Below are positions 16,854 through 26,218 of a stretch of DNA of 64,000 bases, piece by piece. The notes beneath the pieces are model-generated. The model did no database searches. It was not told where the DNA came from and saw only the letters and a program-made list of their open reading frames with translations. The position numbers and the translations under genes were made by a program. Positions within the stretch are counted from its first letter, which is position 1. Each line of letters starts with the position of its first letter. This DNA is from Bacillus kexueae (GTDB lineage: Bacteria; Bacillota; Bacilli; Bacillales; Aeribacillaceae), in NCBI RefSeq assembly GCF_022809095.1, contig NZ_JALAZE010000010.1, positions 53,006-117,005 on the forward strand, in the 5' to 3' direction.

Positions 16854-18448
16854 TCATCCCGCCCCCTCTTTGGAATAATTACTGTAAAAATTGCTCCTCC
16901 AAACTTCCCATTTCCCACGGTGATCACCCCTCCTAAATGCGTCACCGCTTCTTGAACTAAATATAGCCCAACCCCACGGTCTTCTCCTTGCTTCGTACTA
17001 AATCCTCTCTCAAACAGCCGGGGAAATTCCTCCTCGCTAATTCCCCTACCGTTATCTTCAATTTCAAAAATAAAATCATGACCGAGATCGGTCATAAACA
17101 ACTTAACTTTCTTGTTAGCATTTCCCGATGCCAATACCGCTTCAAAAGCGTTATCAAGCAAATTCCCTAAAATGGTGACAAGCTTTTCCCGATCCATCTC
17201 GTCAAGCGAATCTTGCAACTGACTTTCTTTGTCGATATGAAAATCAATTTTCAGCTCTTGTGCTCGGTTAAACTTTCCAATGACAATAGCCGCGATGATT
17301 GGATCGGGTATGGCCTTCATGACACGTTTAACAATTGTCTGAGCCCCATCGGTTTCTTTATGTATATATTCAATCGCTTCTGTATAAGAGCCAAGCTGAA
17401 TCAAGCCTGAAATCGTATTTAATTTATTCGCAAATTCATGCGTTTGAGCGCGCAACGCTTCGGCGTAACGATGAACGTGAGATAATTGTTTCGTCAACAA
17501 ATCAATCTCATTTTTCCGGCGAAAACTCGACACAACGCCCATCATTTCGCCTTCTTCAAAAATGGGCACTCGGTTTACAATAAGCTCATGACCTTCATAA
17601 GATACTTGTTCGTCAAATTGACTCTCCTTCGAATCCAATACGTCTATCATCCGTGATTGTGGAAGGACTTCTCGAATCGATTTTCCAACATAATCCACCG
17701 ATGGATCGAGCGGAAGTAGATCGTAGGCTTGTTGATTGACCATCGTAATAGCCCCTTTCTCATCAATAGCAAGTATCCCTTCTCTAACCGATTGTAAAAT
17801 TCCATTCTTTTCGACGAACAGTCGGGCAATTTCATGAGGCTCTAAACCAAAAATCGCTCTTTTTACCCCTTTGGCGATATAGATGGACCCAATCCCTCCA
17901 ATCATTAGAACGGTCACAACGAGAAAAATGATTTTCACTCGATACTGATGAACGATGGCATCAATGTCTTCGAGTAAAAAGCCGACTGACACAATGCCGA
18001 TGATGTCTCCCTCTTCATTTTTAATGGGCGCTTTCCCTCTCAAGGAAGGACCAAGTGAGCCGACTGCCTTTGAGATATAAGACTCTCCGTGAAGAAGCGC
18101 ACGGTCATTATCGCCGCCGACCATCTTTTTCCCAATCCGATCTTCTATTGGGTGCGCATAACGAATGCCTTCACGATTCCCGATTACGACAAATTCTGCC
18201 CCTGTCGTTTTCCGAACTTCCTCCGCAATTGGCTGCAACAAAGCACTCGGATTCTCTTCTGTAAAAGCAGCACGGATGGATGGCATATTCGCAAGAGTCG
18301 TCGCCACATGTAGAGCCCGTTCACCCGTCTGACTTTCAAACGTAGTAGACATCATGCGCATAAATGAATACCCAAGAATGGATACAGTCACAAGTAGTAA
18401 GATGGATATGAATATGCCTATTTTCATATAAAGCTTCAGCGGTTTCAT
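16850..18448 (-). CDS. CitA/DcuS-family sensor histidine kinase
   Basis: 532 residues. An N-terminal helix (about 10-30) is followed by an extracellular single Cache (PDC) domain of about 130 residues containing RYAHP and the GxS-GP segment typical of carboxylate sensors. A second helix near 175-195 and a cytoplasmic PAS domain (220-330) follow. The SpoOB-type dimerisation helix has the phospho-acceptor histidine in AQTHEFANKLN, and the ATPase domain has LLDNAFEA, DNGRGI and GVGLYLV. It should sense an external di- or tricarboxylate and phosphorylate the adjacent regulator. An AAGGGGAT site precedes the ATG. It is divergent from the DUF819 gene, sharing a short promoter region. Confidence 0.93.
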   Translation of the reverse strand: MKPLKLYMKIGIFISILLLVTVSILGYSFMRMMSTTFESQTGERALHVATTLANMPSIRAAFTEENPSALLQPIAEEVRKTTGAEFVVIGNREGIRYAHPIEDRIGKKMVGGDNDRALLHGESYISKAVGSLGPSLRGKAPIKNEEGDIIGIVSVGFLLEDIDAIVHQYRVKIIFLVVTVLMIGGIGSIYIAKGVKRAIFGLEPHEIARLFVEKNGILQSVREGILAIDEKGAITMVNQQAYDLLPLDPSVDYVGKSIREVLPQSRMIDVLDSKESQFDEQVSYEGHELIVNRVPIFEEGEMMGVVSSFRRKNEIDLLTKQLSHVHRYAEALRAQTHEFANKLNTISGLIQLGSYTEAIEYIHKETDGAQTIVKRVMKAIPDPIIAAIVIGKFNRAQELKIDFHIDKESQLQDSLDEMDREKLVTILGNLLDNAFEAVLASGNANKKVKLFMTDLGHDFIFEIEDNGRGISEEEFPRLFERGFSTKQGEDRGVGLYLVQEAVTHLGGVITVGNGKFGGAIFTVIIPKRGRDE

Positions 18449-18553
18449 CTTTATCCCCTTCTTGTCAGTTCTTCTCCCATTATAAAAGAAAAGATTTATT
18501 TTTTAAAATTTTCATACTATTATAAGGTCATAGAAATGAAAGGAGAGAAACGA

Positions 18554-19774
18554 ATGAGCGGTACACTTATTCAACCTGATGATACGTTAACGTTGTGGGG
18601 GATTGTTGTGGTTTGGGCTTCGGTGAGCATTTACTTAGAACAGCGATTTGAGTGGGCATCGAAGCTTTCAGGGGCGATCATCGCACTCGTTGGAGCTATT
18701 GTGTTATCCAATTTGCGCATTATCCCGACAGAATCACCGGTTTACGATTCCATTTGGGGCATCATTGTTCCCCTTGCGATTCCATTGCTATTATTCCATG
18801 TCAACTTAACAAAAATATGGCGAGAAAGCGGAAAACTCCTTCTTCTCTTTTTCTTAAGCTCGGTCGGGACAGTAGTTGGGACTATTGTAAGCTTCTTTCT
18901 TTTTAAGCCCTACATTCCTTACCTCGACCAAATTGGGGCGATGATGAGCGCTTCTTATATTGGTGGGGGCGTGAACTTTGCCGCAATGGCCGCAAAGCTT
19001 GAAGTACCTGGAGAAATGGTTTCGGCCTCGATTGTCGCGGATAACATGATGATGGCCGCTTATTTTCTCATTTTAATGATGATCCCAACGATTCGTTGGT
19101 TTCAAAAAAACTACCCAACTCCTCATATCACCTCAGTCGAAACGAACAAAGAAGAGGGACAAACGTTAGCAGAAAGCTTTTGGCGTCGAAAAGAGATTTC
19201 GTTAAAAGACATCGCCTTATCCATTGGGACAGCCTTTTCGATCGTTGTCCTTTCATTTAAATTTGCGACATTTTTGGATACCGTTATTCCGTCGGGAGAA
19301 GACGTGTTTGTTTTTTGGAATGTCGTCAATGGCATCTTTGGCGATCGATATTTAATGCTAACAACGTTCACGATTTTCTTATTACTTTTGTTCCCACGTT
19401 ACTTTGAACGTCTACACGGTAGCCAAGAAATCGGTACATACTTCATTTACTTATTTTTTGTCGTCATCGGCATTCCTGCTTCCATTCCATTAATTGTTTC
19501 AAACGCACCATTATTATTCGTTTTTGTCTTCATCATTGTCTTGTTCAATATGATGACGTCTCTTCTTGCAGGCAAAGTTATGAAGGCGAATTTAGAAGAC
19601 ATCATCCTTGCAAGCAATGCCAATATCGGCGGACCAACGACCGCAGCCGCGCTTGCCATTGCAAAAGGCTGGAAAAACTTAATCGGACCCATTATGGTCG
19701 TTGGTACACTCGGGTACATCATCGGGAATTATATCGGTACGTTTCTTGGCATGTGGTTTTCGACATTTGTATAA
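18554..19774 (+). CDS. DUF819 (YjcL-like) membrane protein
   Basis: 406 residues with about eleven helices and a conserved SASYIGGGVNFAA segment and C-terminal NANIGGPTTAAALA loop, both typical of the DUF819 family. The two glycine-rich re-entrant-like motifs resemble those of transporters with inverted repeats, so a transport role is likely but unproven. I chose ATG 18554, 6 bp after AAAGGAGAG; an earlier in-frame ATG at 18536 precedes that site. It lies divergent to a carboxylate-sensing two-component system and may move the same or a related acid. A strong terminator follows. Confidence 0.85.
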   Translation: MSGTLIQPDDTLTLWGIVVVWASVSIYLEQRFEWASKLSGAIIALVGAIVLSNLRIIPTESPVYDSIWGIIVPLAIPLLLFHVNLTKIWRESGKLLLLFFLSSVGTVVGTIVSFFLFKPYIPYLDQIGAMMSASYIGGGVNFAAMAAKLEVPGEMVSASIVADNMMMAAYFLILMMIPTIRWFQKNYPTPHITSVETNKEEGQTLAESFWRRKEISLKDIALSIGTAFSIVVLSFKFATFLDTVIPSGEDVFVFWNVVNGIFGDRYLMLTTFTIFLLLLFPRYFERLHGSQEIGTYFIYLFFVVIGIPASIPLIVSNAPLLFVFVFIIVLFNMMTSLLAGKVMKANLEDIILASNANIGGPTTAAALAIAKGWKNLIGPIMVVGTLGYIIGNYIGTFLGMWFSTFV

Positions 19775-19779
19775 ATGTG

Positions 19780-19818
19780 AAAAGTCCCCTTGGAATGCAT
19801 AGTCCTAAGGGGACTTTT
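19780..19818 (+). terminator. Intrinsic terminator after the DUF819 gene
   Basis: AAAAGTCCCCTT (19780-19791) pairs perfectly with AAGGGGACTTTT (19807-19818), continuing into a T run. Confidence 0.9.
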
Positions 19819-20110
19819 TCGTTATTGTTCTTATTAAAGCAAAATCCTCAATCCAGACCCATAGGTGTCCGTATTCATCTAATTAGATTAGCGCTTCGTC
19901 TTCTCCGCTTGGTAATCAGTGATATAAACCATTGGTGCACAAACACAGATCTTTTCACCCAACTTTAATCAATTTCAAACACACTTTCTCACATGCTTTT
20001 TAACTAGATAATCCCTTTCGAAAATTAATTGAAATACAGCCAGTTTGGAAATCAACCCATAGTAAATAACCCCCAAAATAACTCCTAAATAGTGGTTTTT
20101 ATGGTTACTT
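19819..20110. other. Gene-free spacer
   Basis: Between the DUF819 terminator and the promoter of the zinc-ribbon genes I see no supported gene, repeat or RNA. Confidence 0.55.
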
Positions 20111-20139
20111 TTGCACATTTAGTTAAAATTTTATATAAT
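20111..20139 (+). promoter_or_regulatory. SigmaA promoter for the zinc-ribbon operon
   Basis: TTGCAC (20111-20116), a 17-bp spacer and a perfect TATAAT (20134-20139). It would start transcription near 20146, giving a leader of about 90 nt before the ATG at 20236. Confidence 0.7.
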
Positions 20140-20235
20140 CCTAATTGCATGTTTTTTTCACTGTTGTATTTAAATACTAATTCTATGTTATCAACGAGTG
20201 AAAAGAATACTAGATTATGAGTGAGGTGTTTTAAA

Positions 20236-20997
20236 ATGATTTGTTCAAACTGTCTATATGAGAATGAAGGGGGGAAATTTTGCTCAAAGTGCGGAACTCC
20301 ATTACAAATACAACAAGAAGCTGCAACGATTGACTCGAGATTTCAACAATCTACAAGTATTGGAAGTCAAGATTTTACCAAAGCTAAGCAATTTTCGCAA
20401 AGATATTTTCAATACTATTTACAAGTATTAATAAAACCTTATACAAGCTGTGCAAATTCAACTCATAACTACTGGATTAATGGACTCATCACTATTGCAT
20501 TTTTTGCATTATTAATCCCACTAATTATTGAAGTTGGTTTAGGAGATGTGAGACCTTATTTTGAAAGCTCGTTTACAGAATCATTCCTTAAGCCCTTTAT
20601 TGGTTATACTGCCCTTACGACTCTCATTTCAGTATATATATTCGCCGTGCTAAAGCTTCGTAAAGTTTCAGTAACGCTACAAAGTGTCATCGGTAGAGTT
20701 GGAACGTTACTCGTCCCATTCACTGCTCTATTTTTATTAGCAGTTGTTATGGCCTTTCTTCAAATGAAATTATTCATATTACTATTAATCATTGGTTTTA
20801 TTGCGGCAATTACAATTGTTCCTACGCTTGTACTTGTGTCGTACTCAAAAGAAGCAACTAGTGGCTTGGATACTGTTTATGGGGCCCTAATTGTATTTAT
20901 TTTCACCCTTTTTAGCATTAACATCATGAGTGAACTGTTACTTTCAATGTTCATACATCTTTTTGAAGGGATATTCAATTATTTTCTACCATTTTAA
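20236..20997 (+). CDS. Zinc-ribbon membrane protein with Yip1-like helices
   Basis: 253 residues. Residues 1-25 form a zinc ribbon with two CxxC pairs (CSNC and CSKC), followed by a polar linker and five hydrophobic helices in the C-terminal 170 residues, resembling Yip1/DUF1282-type membrane domains. I chose ATG 20236, 7 bp after GAGGTG; the GTG at 20221 lies just upstream of that site. It is co-transcribed with the TcaA-like gene 35 bp downstream, which has its own zinc ribbon. Such pairs in Bacillus are linked, loosely, to envelope stress. No enzymatic motif is visible. Confidence 0.75.
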   Translation: MICSNCLYENEGGKFCSKCGTPLQIQQEAATIDSRFQQSTSIGSQDFTKAKQFSQRYFQYYLQVLIKPYTSCANSTHNYWINGLITIAFFALLIPLIIEVGLGDVRPYFESSFTESFLKPFIGYTALTTLISVYIFAVLKLRKVSVTLQSVIGRVGTLLVPFTALFLLAVVMAFLQMKLFILLLIIGFIAAITIVPTLVLVSYSKEATSGLDTVYGALIVFIFTLFSINIMSELLLSMFIHLFEGIFNYFLPF

Positions 20998-21032
20998 CAA
21001 CTAGATTTCTACGTAATAATTAGGAGGGAAAC

Positions 21033-22520
21033 ATGGAATACTGTAAAAACTGTGGAAACAAACTTAAAGAAGATGCACAATTTTGTGGTGAATGCGGAAC
21101 TGCAATTAAAATAAGTGAAGACACTTCTGCACAAAGTGGAACACAAGTATTAAAAAAATTAACTCCAAAACAAAAGAAAAAAATGGCGATAATCGCAATT
21201 TCAACATTGTTACTACTATTTGTTGGTCATCAACTTTTCCAGTTCGTGTTCTCCAAAGAACGACTCATTAATAGCTTTGAAGAAGCGTTACTTGAGAATA
21301 ATAGCAAAAAAATGGCGAAACTTCTCACTGCAGATGACAAAAAATTAGAAGTGGATGAAAAAGCTGTTGAAGGTTTCATGAAATATTTTGAGGAGAATCC
21401 TGAACAAATCACTGCTACCGTATCCATGTTAAAACAACAATCCGATTCTCTTGATACGAACAAAGAAGACAAGTCAGAACTTGAGAATTTTGCAGAAAAC
21501 TTTTTTGAATTGAACATGGTGCAACTGGATCATAATGGTACCTTCCTATTTTATGATAAATATCAACTCTCCATCCCTACTGTTTATGTGGAAATTGAAA
21601 CAAACTACAAAGATACAAAATTATATGTTGATGGGGAAGAAATAGGAGAAGCCACAGAACCTGACTATAAAAAGACTTTTGGACCATTCCTACCAGGTAT
21701 CCATAAGATTGAAGCAGTTTTAAACTCAGATATTGTAGACTTAAAATATGAAGAAGAAATTTTTATCAGTGGTGCTGTCAGCAAAGACTTTGTATATGCT
21801 CGGTTAGAAGCGGAAGAAGTTACATTTGTTCTTCCAAATGATGGAGCTACAAATGAGATAGTCAAACTTTATATAAACGGAAAAGATACTGAAATTAATT
21901 TGCTCGAAACACCAACTTTCGGTCCTGTATTATTAGATGGCTCGATGACATGGCAAGTAGAAACTGAACTACCTTGGGGAACAATTAAAACGGAAGAGCA
22001 ACCAATTACTGATGACTACATTTATGTTTCATACGTGACCACTGATTTAAGGGATTCAATTATTAACACTGTTCATGAATACTTATCGCAAATGCCTCTT
22101 GCCTATACAACTTTAGACACAAGCAATGTTACGACGGCAACAGAAAGGGTAAAAGAATGGATTATAGAAGAAGCAAATGACGAGAAAGAATACGAGATTG
22201 CATCGAAAATTCAATATCTCTCCTCTTCATTTGACTTAGGTTCCATTTCCGTATCTTATAAAGATGGCCAATGGACTGCTGACGTATCAGCTATGAGCTA
22301 TTATAACCAAGATGAGTTTTATGTTGGTAATCAACCCGAACTAACAGAAGATACAATTACAAGAAGTTACGACCTGATTTATGATGAGAAATCCAAAAAA
22401 TGGCTTGTCGACTACTTTAGCTATATATGGTTTTTCTCAGATGACAACTTAAAAGAGTTAAAGGTAGAAAACCCTGAAGTTTACACTTCTACATGGGCTG
22501 CAGAATCAACAGACTCTTAA
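21033..22520 (+). CDS. TcaA/YvbJ-like zinc-ribbon membrane protein
   Basis: 495 residues. An N-terminal zinc ribbon (CKNCG...CGECG) and a basic stretch lead into one transmembrane helix at about residues 50-72. The large extracytoplasmic region follows: a helical domain (about 80-170) and repeated beta domains with 'LYVDGEEIGE' and 'LYINGKDTEI' signatures, as in TcaA/YvbJ proteins. TcaA affects glycopeptide sensitivity in staphylococci, so a cell-wall-associated role is likely here. GGAGGGAAAC gives a strong ribosome site. A terminator at 22572 closes the two-gene operon. Confidence 0.8.
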   Translation: MEYCKNCGNKLKEDAQFCGECGTAIKISEDTSAQSGTQVLKKLTPKQKKKMAIIAISTLLLLFVGHQLFQFVFSKERLINSFEEALLENNSKKMAKLLTADDKKLEVDEKAVEGFMKYFEENPEQITATVSMLKQQSDSLDTNKEDKSELENFAENFFELNMVQLDHNGTFLFYDKYQLSIPTVYVEIETNYKDTKLYVDGEEIGEATEPDYKKTFGPFLPGIHKIEAVLNSDIVDLKYEEEIFISGAVSKDFVYARLEAEEVTFVLPNDGATNEIVKLYINGKDTEINLLETPTFGPVLLDGSMTWQVETELPWGTIKTEEQPITDDYIYVSYVTTDLRDSIINTVHEYLSQMPLAYTTLDTSNVTTATERVKEWIIEEANDEKEYEIASKIQYLSSSFDLGSISVSYKDGQWTADVSAMSYYNQDEFYVGNQPELTEDTITRSYDLIYDEKSKKWLVDYFSYIWFFSDDNLKELKVENPEVYTSTWAAESTDS

Positions 22521-22571
22521 TATTCACAACTGTCCAATCTGTCATAATCGAGCAGAGTACTGCAAACAGCC

Positions 22572-22612
22572 AGACCCCAAAAATGCTTTAATATCAGCAT
22601 TCTTGGGGGTCT
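22572..22612 (+). terminator. Terminator after the TcaA-like gene
   Basis: AGACCCCAA-A-AATGCT pairs with AGCATT-C-TTGGGGGTCT (one bulged/mismatched pair), then CTTTC. It also lies at the 3' end of the convergent comK gene. Confidence 0.8.
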
Positions 22613-22676
22613 CTTTCACAATGTCCATTTACTAATTATGCACCCTGCTTCATCGATGGTTGTCCTAGTCAATTAC

Positions 22677-23231
22677 TTAGTTTATTTTTTCATGCGGAGG
22701 CACGAAATAAATATAATACCCTTTCCCGTCTGCCGCTTTATTGACTTGATTTTGCATCATGGCGAGTTTTTCTCGTATGAGGTGGGTGCTAATAAGACGC
22801 GCTCCTTTATAAAGCTGTCTTTCCAGCGGAGCTTTTCGCATATTCACTACGACTTCACGCTTGTTCCGGAAGACGACCATTGAGCGTTCGCCATGGCTAA
22901 TGACACTATCGACATGATTATAGGCGATCCACGCTGAGGCTTTGTCCATAATCGTTCCGACTGGAAGCATGCAGTAGGCAAACGTCTCACTAATTAAGAT
23001 GGGGAGCATACGCTTCCCTTTCAAGACGGATCTAGCATGATTGACTTTCCCCTTGAAATCTCCGCCATAAAAGGTACAGCTTTCTTTAATGAAGTGCAAT
23101 GGAGGTTTTTCCAAGATTTTATCCCCACTTAACGTTAGCACGTTGCTATGTAAGTGACCGGTTTCAGAGTACGTCGGTAAAACGGCAAGTGTTTCTTCCG
23201 TAATCATTTCTCCTACGTTTACTTGAATCAT
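22677..23231 (-). CDS. comK: Competence transcription factor ComK
   Basis: 184 residues, near the usual 190. The family pattern is clear: an early TLAVLPTY strand, a central SCTFYGGDFKGKVNHA motif (B. subtilis SCRFFGSSYAGRK...), LPILISETFAYCMLPVGT and SAWIAYNHVDSV. ComK activates the DNA-uptake and recombination genes and its own promoter by binding AT-boxes. GGGAGGG lies 10 bp upstream of the ATG. I searched the upstream region for a classical AAAA-N5-TTTT K-box and found only degenerate candidates. It is monocistronic and convergent with the TcaA-like gene. Confidence 0.88.
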   Translation of the reverse strand: MIQVNVGEMITEETLAVLPTYSETGHLHSNVLTLSGDKILEKPPLHFIKESCTFYGGDFKGKVNHARSVLKGKRMLPILISETFAYCMLPVGTIMDKASAWIAYNHVDSVISHGERSMVVFRNKREVVVNMRKAPLERQLYKGARLISTHLIREKLAMMQNQVNKAADGKGYYIYFVPPHEKIN

Positions 23232-23285
23232 TGGTTAAAACCCTCCCATCGTTAAGTTAACCTTTTCTTTTCAAATACGGTTGGA

Positions 23286-23371
23286 TATAATACGAGTAAA
23301 GTTGGTAAATTTTCCAACTGTGAATGACCCTTAAGCACGCCGATTCCCAAGTGAGGTGCTTAAGGGTTTTT
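23286..23371 (+). ncRNA. Possible small RNA divergent from comK
   Basis: A TATAAT box at 23286-23291 (no good -35) is followed about 37 bp later by a strong intrinsic terminator at 23328-23366. The resulting transcript would be about 75 nt without an open frame. A short stem (GTTGG/CCAAC) lies near its 5' end. It is not matched to any RNA family I recognise. Confidence 0.35.
23328..23366 (+). terminator. Strong intrinsic terminator upstream of comK
   Basis: CCCTTAAGCAC (23328-23338) pairs perfectly with GTGCTTAAGGG (23356-23366), followed by TTTTTATTTTT. No protein gene on the plus strand precedes it, which is why a small RNA is suspected. Confidence 0.85.
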
Positions 23372-24159
23372 ATTTTTCCCTACTTTCCCACTACATCACC
23401 TCCTTTCATTGCTGATCTTCATACCAACGAATCGAATTGTTCAAATCAACGCCTGGAGGTCATTCGTTGATGACCAGACTATATAACCTAGCACGGTTTA
23501 ACTATTGTTCGTGAAGATAACCTAGCCTAAATGTTGATTCTCCTTCTTTATGATCGTGTAATCATTCACAAAAACCTTTGGCTGATCGGCAATCACAAAA
23601 TCGTTATGAGCATTTCATCCTATGGTGTTTAAATCGGAAAGAAGTCTTTCTTGTTGCGTAGTTTTTTTAGTAGATTTGCATCGAGGAAATTTAACTTCGT
23701 TGGAGTTCTTTATGGATACATGAAGGTAACTCTCGGTGTATCAGTGAGACTAGTCAACCTAATGAATTTTAGATCTTCGTATTGAATCATGTTTTCGTTG
23801 ACTGCCTAAGTTGCTTAATGTCATTCTTAAGTCCTCATCCATCATACCTACACCCTTTATCCATTCCCATTATAATCCAAATGTCATTTCTTTTTTGTAA
23901 AGGTTATGTTAATTTTTTACTATTTTTCCTTTTCAAATGTTACTGCCGTTTTAACGATGATGACCTACTCCATGCATTTAATTAAACGTTTGCTTAACGT
24001 AAAACAACAAAAGGAAGGTTCGCACTTATCCTCCCCCTTTATTCCAATCGAAATAATACGCACAAAAAAATTTTAAATTCCGCGCTCCTTTTTGTTCACT
24101 TGGAAGCTATATGAATAATGAGAGAAAATTTTTCAATTGAACGAAAGGAAGGGATTTTG
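23372..24159. other. Gene-free spacer before the replication module
   Basis: About 790 bp with no open frame carrying a ribosome site and no recognisable remnant. The last 130 bp must hold the promoter of the DnaD-like gene; I could not define it. Confidence 0.55.
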
Positions 24160-24975
24160 ATGAAAAAATTGTTTATGAATGATTATCCGCTCTTGTTGAT
24201 GCCGAAGTTGGCGACGAAGGTTGGATTGCTCGAGTCAATTTTCCTCGTCCAGCTGCATTATTGGCTAACGAAAAGTAAGCATCGCTATGAAGGGAAAGTG
24301 TGGGTGTATAACACGCTGGAAGACTGGCACGAACAGTTTCCGTTTGTCTCTGTTATGACGATTCGCCGCCTCGTGAAAAAGTTAGAAAAGGATCAGCTCA
24401 TTTTCACTGCCCATTTCAATCGTTCAAAGATGGACCGGACGAAGTGGTACACGATTAATTATGATGCGATTGAAGCACTAATGGACGATGTGAACGACTC
24501 ATGTGAGCAGATGGAACAAATAGATGGTGATGAGAGAACAGAAGAAGCGTTCAATTTGCACACACCAATACCAGAGACTACGACAGAAAAAGAAGAAGAA
24601 GAATGCGCGCGTAAAAAGAATTCCCAAACCTCGGAAGAAAATCCTTACACCTTCTTCGAACAAAACGGGTTCGGAACGATTGGTGGCTATATTGCTGAGA
24701 AAATCAATTATTGGTGTGAAGATCTATCGGAGGAGTTAGTCGTTGAGGCGATGAAGCTAGCGGTTGAATACGGTGCTAAAAGGTGGTCGTATGTGGAGTC
24801 CATTTTACGCTATTGGTATGACAAAGGCTATGAAACGGTCTCAGACATACGAGCAGCTCGGAAAGCTTATCAAGAACGTATGGCCGATTCTGACCGAAAG
24901 AAGAAACGGACAAGCCCTCCAGTCCCGCATGTTACTGAATATGACATGAACGCTGGAGAAGAAGACGATGATTGA
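24160..24975 (+). CDS. DnaD-domain replication initiation protein
   Basis: 271 residues. The N-terminal winged helix (about 1-115) contains the FLVQLHYWL and VSVMTIRRLVKKLEKDQLI segments seen in phage/plasmid DnaD-like initiators. An acidic low-complexity linker follows. The C-terminal DnaD domain (about 160-235) has FFEQNGFG, the conserved Y-I-x-x-K/E-I helix and AVEYGAKRWSYVESILRYWY, the diagnostic DnaD/phage signature. I chose ATG 24160 after AAAGGAAGGG; an in-frame ATG at 24118 lacks a site. It overlaps the next gene by 8 bp. Its partner is the DnaB-like helicase downstream, so together they could open and load a replisome on a specific origin. The host dnaD would lie elsewhere. Confidence 0.85.
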   Translation: MKKLFMNDYPLLLMPKLATKVGLLESIFLVQLHYWLTKSKHRYEGKVWVYNTLEDWHEQFPFVSVMTIRRLVKKLEKDQLIFTAHFNRSKMDRTKWYTINYDAIEALMDDVNDSCEQMEQIDGDERTEEAFNLHTPIPETTTEKEEEECARKKNSQTSEENPYTFFEQNGFGTIGGYIAEKINYWCEDLSEELVVEAMKLAVEYGAKRWSYVESILRYWYDKGYETVSDIRAARKAYQERMADSDRKKKRTSPPVPHVTEYDMNAGEEDDD

Positions 24976-26218
24976 GAAAGTGTTCCTCGGCTGTTTGATG
25001 AAGGAGAATGGCTTGATAAGCGATACGGTCATTCGTCCCGAGCATCTAAAAGAAGTACGCCATCAATCGCTTTTCAAAAAGATGATCGAGTTCCACCAAA
25101 GAAGGAAAGCAATTGACGTCATTACACTGACGACATTGCCAAACTTAGATGACTACGGTGGCATCACGTACTTAAACGACCTCGTTGCCTTTGCCAATCT
25201 TGAAAAGTTCGAGCAAGTGGAAGCATTAATTTTAGAAGATTGGAAGGAACGAGAAAAGAAGCGAATTTTAAATACGGCCATCTATCAAAATGCAGACATC
25301 GACGAAGTAGTGAAAAAGCTTCAAGATCTGCATCAGTTCAAAACAGACGATCATACCGAGCTTAAGCAGGCATTAGTGGACATGTATCAAATGCCGTGGG
25401 AAGACATGGTGCAAGAGACCGTTGCGCCAACAGGCATTTCCAATTTGGACTCGTTTATTGGTGGCTTTCGTGATGGAGAGGTGACCATTTTGGCCGCGAG
25501 ACCGTCGATGGGAAAAACCGACTGCATGCTTCATTTTGCTAAGGAAGCGGGCTGGGCGAACTATGTGCCAATCATCTTTTCGCTTGAAATGCCAGATTCA
25601 CTCATTAAGAAGCGACTCGTCGCCTCCACTGGCGGCTACAACCGGATGAAGATGAACGACCCGAAAAACCTTCTATCCGCCAAACAAAAACAGCGCTGGC
25701 CAGAGGTAATCGGACGCTTAAGTGAAACGAACATTCATATTTTTGATGGATCGGCACAAAGCATTCCAGAAATCCGATCAAAGATTCGAAAGGTCATTCA
25801 TGAAATGAAAGGGAAAAAACCAATTGTCTTCATCGACTACTTAACCTTAATCAAACCGAGTGAAACATATGGAGGAAACGCCCATTACCAAGTTACCGAA
25901 ATCTCCCACAACTTAAAAACTATGGCGAAAGATTTTAACTGCCCCATCATTTGCTTAGCCCAACTCAATCGTGGTGTCGAGTCACGAGCCGAAAAGCGAC
26001 CGGTCATGTCTGATATCCGTGAATCAGGTAGTGTCGAACAAGACGCTGACCTCATCCTCTTTTTGTACCGGGAAAAATACTATCAGCCAGAACTAGAAGA
26101 CGACACCCTCGAAATCATCATCGCCAAAAATCGAAACGGCCCTACCGGAAAAGCAATCGTTTCGTACAACGTATATACCGGAAAAATCGAAGAAAAGGAG
26201 AAGAAAAATGCGCGTTAA
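24968..26218 (+). CDS. DnaB-like replicative helicase
   Basis: 416 residues, slightly shorter than host DnaC/DnaB (about 450). The N-terminal collar domain (1-105) retains FLGCLMKENGLISDTVI. The RecA-like C-terminal domain has Walker A AARPSMGKT (about residue 175), LEMPDSLIKKR, Walker B VFIDYLTLI, the LAQLNRGVESR motif (helicase arginine region) and SVEQDADLILFLYRE. It would be a hexameric 5'-3' helicase. It lies between the DnaD-like initiator (8-bp overlap) and a small unknown gene (11-bp overlap), an arrangement resembling phage or integrative-element replication modules and not the chromosomal dnaC locus. Confidence 0.9.
   Translation: MIEKVFLGCLMKENGLISDTVIRPEHLKEVRHQSLFKKMIEFHQRRKAIDVITLTTLPNLDDYGGITYLNDLVAFANLEKFEQVEALILEDWKEREKKRILNTAIYQNADIDEVVKKLQDLHQFKTDDHTELKQALVDMYQMPWEDMVQETVAPTGISNLDSFIGGFRDGEVTILAARPSMGKTDCMLHFAKEAGWANYVPIIFSLEMPDSLIKKRLVASTGGYNRMKMNDPKNLLSAKQKQRWPEVIGRLSETNIHIFDGSAQSIPEIRSKIRKVIHEMKGKKPIVFIDYLTLIKPSETYGGNAHYQVTEISHNLKTMAKDFNCPIICLAQLNRGVESRAEKRPVMSDIRESGSVEQDADLILFLYREKYYQPELEDDTLEIIIAKNRNGPTGKAIVSYNVYTGKIEEKEKKNAR

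Noticed and set aside
19975..20118. 47-codon hydrophobic minus-strand frame overlapping the zinc-ribbon promoter
   Set aside because: No ribosome site, and it overlaps a well-formed promoter on the other strand; frames this short arise by chance in AT-rich DNA.
23232..23300. Classical ComK K-box upstream of comK
   Set aside because: Only degenerate AAAA/TTTT-like runs were found; no AAAA-N5-TTTT pair with proper spacing.
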